From NCBI GenBank assembly GCA_947652605.1, contig CANTFG010000264.1, positions 1 to 64,000 of the forward strand: a DNA stretch of 64,000 nucleotides. The letters run 5' to 3'. Numbering within the stretch: position 1 is the first letter of the stretch; each line of letters begins with the position of its first letter. Origin of the DNA: Elmis aenea (lineage: Eukaryota; Arthropoda; Insecta; Coleoptera; Elmidae). The notes beneath the pieces are model-generated. The model did not search any database, was not told the DNA's origin, and saw only the letters and a program-made list of their open reading frames with translations. Made by a program: the position numbers and the translations under genes. Shown one piece after another: positions 61,975-64,000 of this stretch.

Positions 61975-64000
61975 TACTGAATTATGCAAGCACATTTCGA
62001 CCGCTAATGGCATACGCCGTCATCTGTCAGTGACAGAATATCACGTAGTTTCTAACCTATATTTTTGAAAAATACTAAAAATTTAAATTGTTTTTAATTC
62101 GATCTCACAAAAAATGTAATATGCACCTCGGCCAAAACGTACTCTTTCGTCCTTGCCTGTTTGTTGAACATTTTGGCCTTGATACATAAATATCTATTAA
62201 GATAAAAAAGTTAAATAAAATTCATAGCACACTTGATTTTAGCGATTTTAGTAATTTTCTCAGAAGTAAAGTGCCCTTATTTTAACAGTTACAAAAAAAT
62301 TGTCAAGAAAAAGTTGTTAAGAATAACAAATTAATACTTATAACGAAATTTATTAATAAATTGCAATTTTTGTTTGTTAGCAATTCTAAAATTCGAAAAG
62401 TATGCAACAAATGAAAAAGTTTTTTGTTATCGATTGCTCAGAAAATTTTATTCTCGATAAAAGTTCGTGAACGACCTTAAACTAATGTGAACTTTTGTTT
62501 TTTGAATGTTAAAATAACTATAAATATAATTATCGGAAATCAAACGTCAAATATCATAGTATAGGCATATTTTTAAATTCTTAAAAACTCTTTCATATTC
62601 TTTTTTTGTACCTGTTAAAATAAGAGCATTTACTCTCGCGAATATTTCTATAATTGCTAAAGTCTAGTGTGATATACATTTTTTTTTATATTAAAATTAG
62701 TTTTAGGTCAAGTACCAACTTTTAATGAAAATAAAATTTCTGAGAAATCGATAATAAAAAACTTTTCCATTAGTTGCATACTTTTTGAATTACGCTGTGT
62801 ATAATTTTAAGTACTAAACCATTTTAAACACTCAAAAATTTACTTACATATCAATTTTACATATGAAAACTGCATACTCGTAAGATCTTTGGCCACACAA
62901 ACGTTCAAAACACTTTTCTGTTCAATATTGAGCAACAAAAACTTTTACGCAGAGTTAAAATCGAATTTAATTGACTTTTTAACTGTTAATTAAATATATT
63001 TTTTTACTTCGACAACAATAAGCTATTTATTTCATGAAACAATCGACTCTAAAAACTCGCAATAAAAATATTTTAACTGCTTACAATGCAGCTAATTATG
63101 TTAAATAATTTACCCTAATTGGCCTTATACAGGGTGTCCCTGTTATCGTGCATGGGGATATCGTAAACGTTAAAATATGCAGAGTTGGTTAAATGGATAA
63201 AAAAATCTAAGATTAAACAGCAAATATTCGTAAAAACAATCTTGAAAAAAAAATTTAGTTTTTGTGCCATGATAAAGAACAGAAAAATTACAACATTAAT
63301 ATCTAATTAAAACTTGCTTTTTTAAAAACATACCTAAAACATTCTTCGCAATAATTGGGACATTTTCTTGCGCAGATTTAAAATTTGTTAACAAATTTTA
63401 CGTCTCTTAATTTATTTTTTGCATTTTAACATAACTTACTAATTTTAAATATGGGTCGTAGTTGATGGCTGTGACACCTTTAAAAGACTATTATTTTCTC
63501 GTTTTATTAATATTTTGAACCTTTTAGGTGCAAAATTATATTATTCTCTTTTAAAAATTTATATGTTTTCTACACCTTGATTGAATAGTTCTTGAATTAT
63601 TTTAGGTTTTTTGAAAATATTGACGGAAACAGGACTCTAAAGAAATATTACTATATCACAACTTAGCCAGGCCAGAACGAATTCCCTTGATACCTTGGTT
63701 GACAATGGTGTGATTATGGTTATGATTGTTGACAGGTTAAAGTTTTAAAATAATATACAGGGTGTTTCTTATGCTCGGTGTATTTGGCTAAACTTTAAAC
63801 ACGAATGATTCAATTCTTTTAAATAAAACACCCTATATATTTTAACATGTTCCTATCGATAATTTTATTATTTTTTAAAACTAATAAATGTCAATTGTGT
63901 ATAAAATTAATATTGTTATTGCGTTAAACAATGAAAGCTTTCATGGACAATTAAAGTATTTTTTTTAACAATAAACGATTTAAATTTGTTATTACGCATT
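61975..64000. repeat. Outer right arm of the large inverted duplication, no gene
   Basis: TGCAACAAATG modules lie at 62240-62800. The stretch 62830-63490 pairs with 38960-40110 and carries the inverted CTGTATCTC/GGGACACCCTGTATA repeat (63127-63190); 63730-64000 pairs with 37890-38080. No coding sequence recognised. Confidence 0.75.

Larger units (their letters stand above)
52115..64000. repeat. Right arm of the large inverted duplication
   Basis: Reverse complement of about 37890-48975, with the private insertions listed separately (hAT, TTA MITE, Penelope foldback, hAT-like MITE, 60164-60625 MITE, CAGGGTGG foldback). It continues past the end of the window. Confidence 0.82.

Noticed and set aside
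37890..64000. The inverted duplication as a recent haplotype or assembly duplicate
   Set aside because: The arms differ by many substitutions and by private insertions with clean target duplications, which an assembly artefact would not give; the 200-N gap still leaves the centre unproven.

Overview
This is a stretch of animal nuclear DNA, almost certainly from an insect with a large, repeat-rich genome. A large-genome beetle is my guess from the AT-rich composition and the mix of elements, but nothing in the window proves the order. There is no bacterial-style gene organisation. Nearly every coding stretch belongs to a transposable element: two Ty3/Gypsy elements, one BEL/Pao element, fragments of a third Gypsy element, several non-LTR retrotransposon fragments, Penelope-like fragments, three piggyBac transposase remnants, one hAT, one palindromic mariner and many MITEs and foldback elements. 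The only sequence that looks like host coding DNA is a pair of mirrored short exons resembling a serine protease homologue, plus a mirrored 39-bp exon-like block.

Layout. 0.8-2.65 kb is a TA-flanked foldback element. 3.0-3.5 kb is a Jockey-like non-LTR fragment. 3.9-16.2 kb is a large palindrome whose centre was hit by an apparently intact Gypsy element on the minus strand (7142-13951; LTRs that look identical, TSD TATG). 17.0-24.36 kb is a second Gypsy element on the plus strand with separate gag and pol and a clear -1 frameshift signal. 24.4-27.5 kb is a degenerate non-LTR reverse transcriptase on the minus strand, interrupted by a palindromic mariner. 27.5-33.85 kb is a BEL/Pao element (TSD CTTAT) whose single gag-pol frame is broken by one TAA. 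34.1-34.6 kb is a Gypsy integrase fragment. 34.8-37.7 kb is a piggyBac element with a spliced but frame-broken transposase.

37.9-64 kb is an old inverted duplication. The left arm (about 37.9-49.0 kb) is collinear, in reverse complement, with the right arm (about 52.1-64 kb, running off the window), around a centre near 50.5 kb that holds a Penelope-like fragment and a 200-N gap. Insertions private to one arm leave empty sites in the other. In the left arm these are a SINE, a deleted piggyBac and several foldbacks. In the right arm they are a hAT, a TTA-flanked MITE, a Penelope foldback and other MITEs. The protease-like exons and the 39-bp exon candidate lie at mirrored positions in both arms, so the duplication carried part of a host gene.

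In function the window is a nested transposon graveyard with three LTR elements young enough to keep long open frames. No single undescribed system stands out as certain. The best leads are the inverted duplication with its mirrored exons, the frameshift hairpin of the second Gypsy element, and the foldback elements that have captured transposase or reverse transcriptase pieces.
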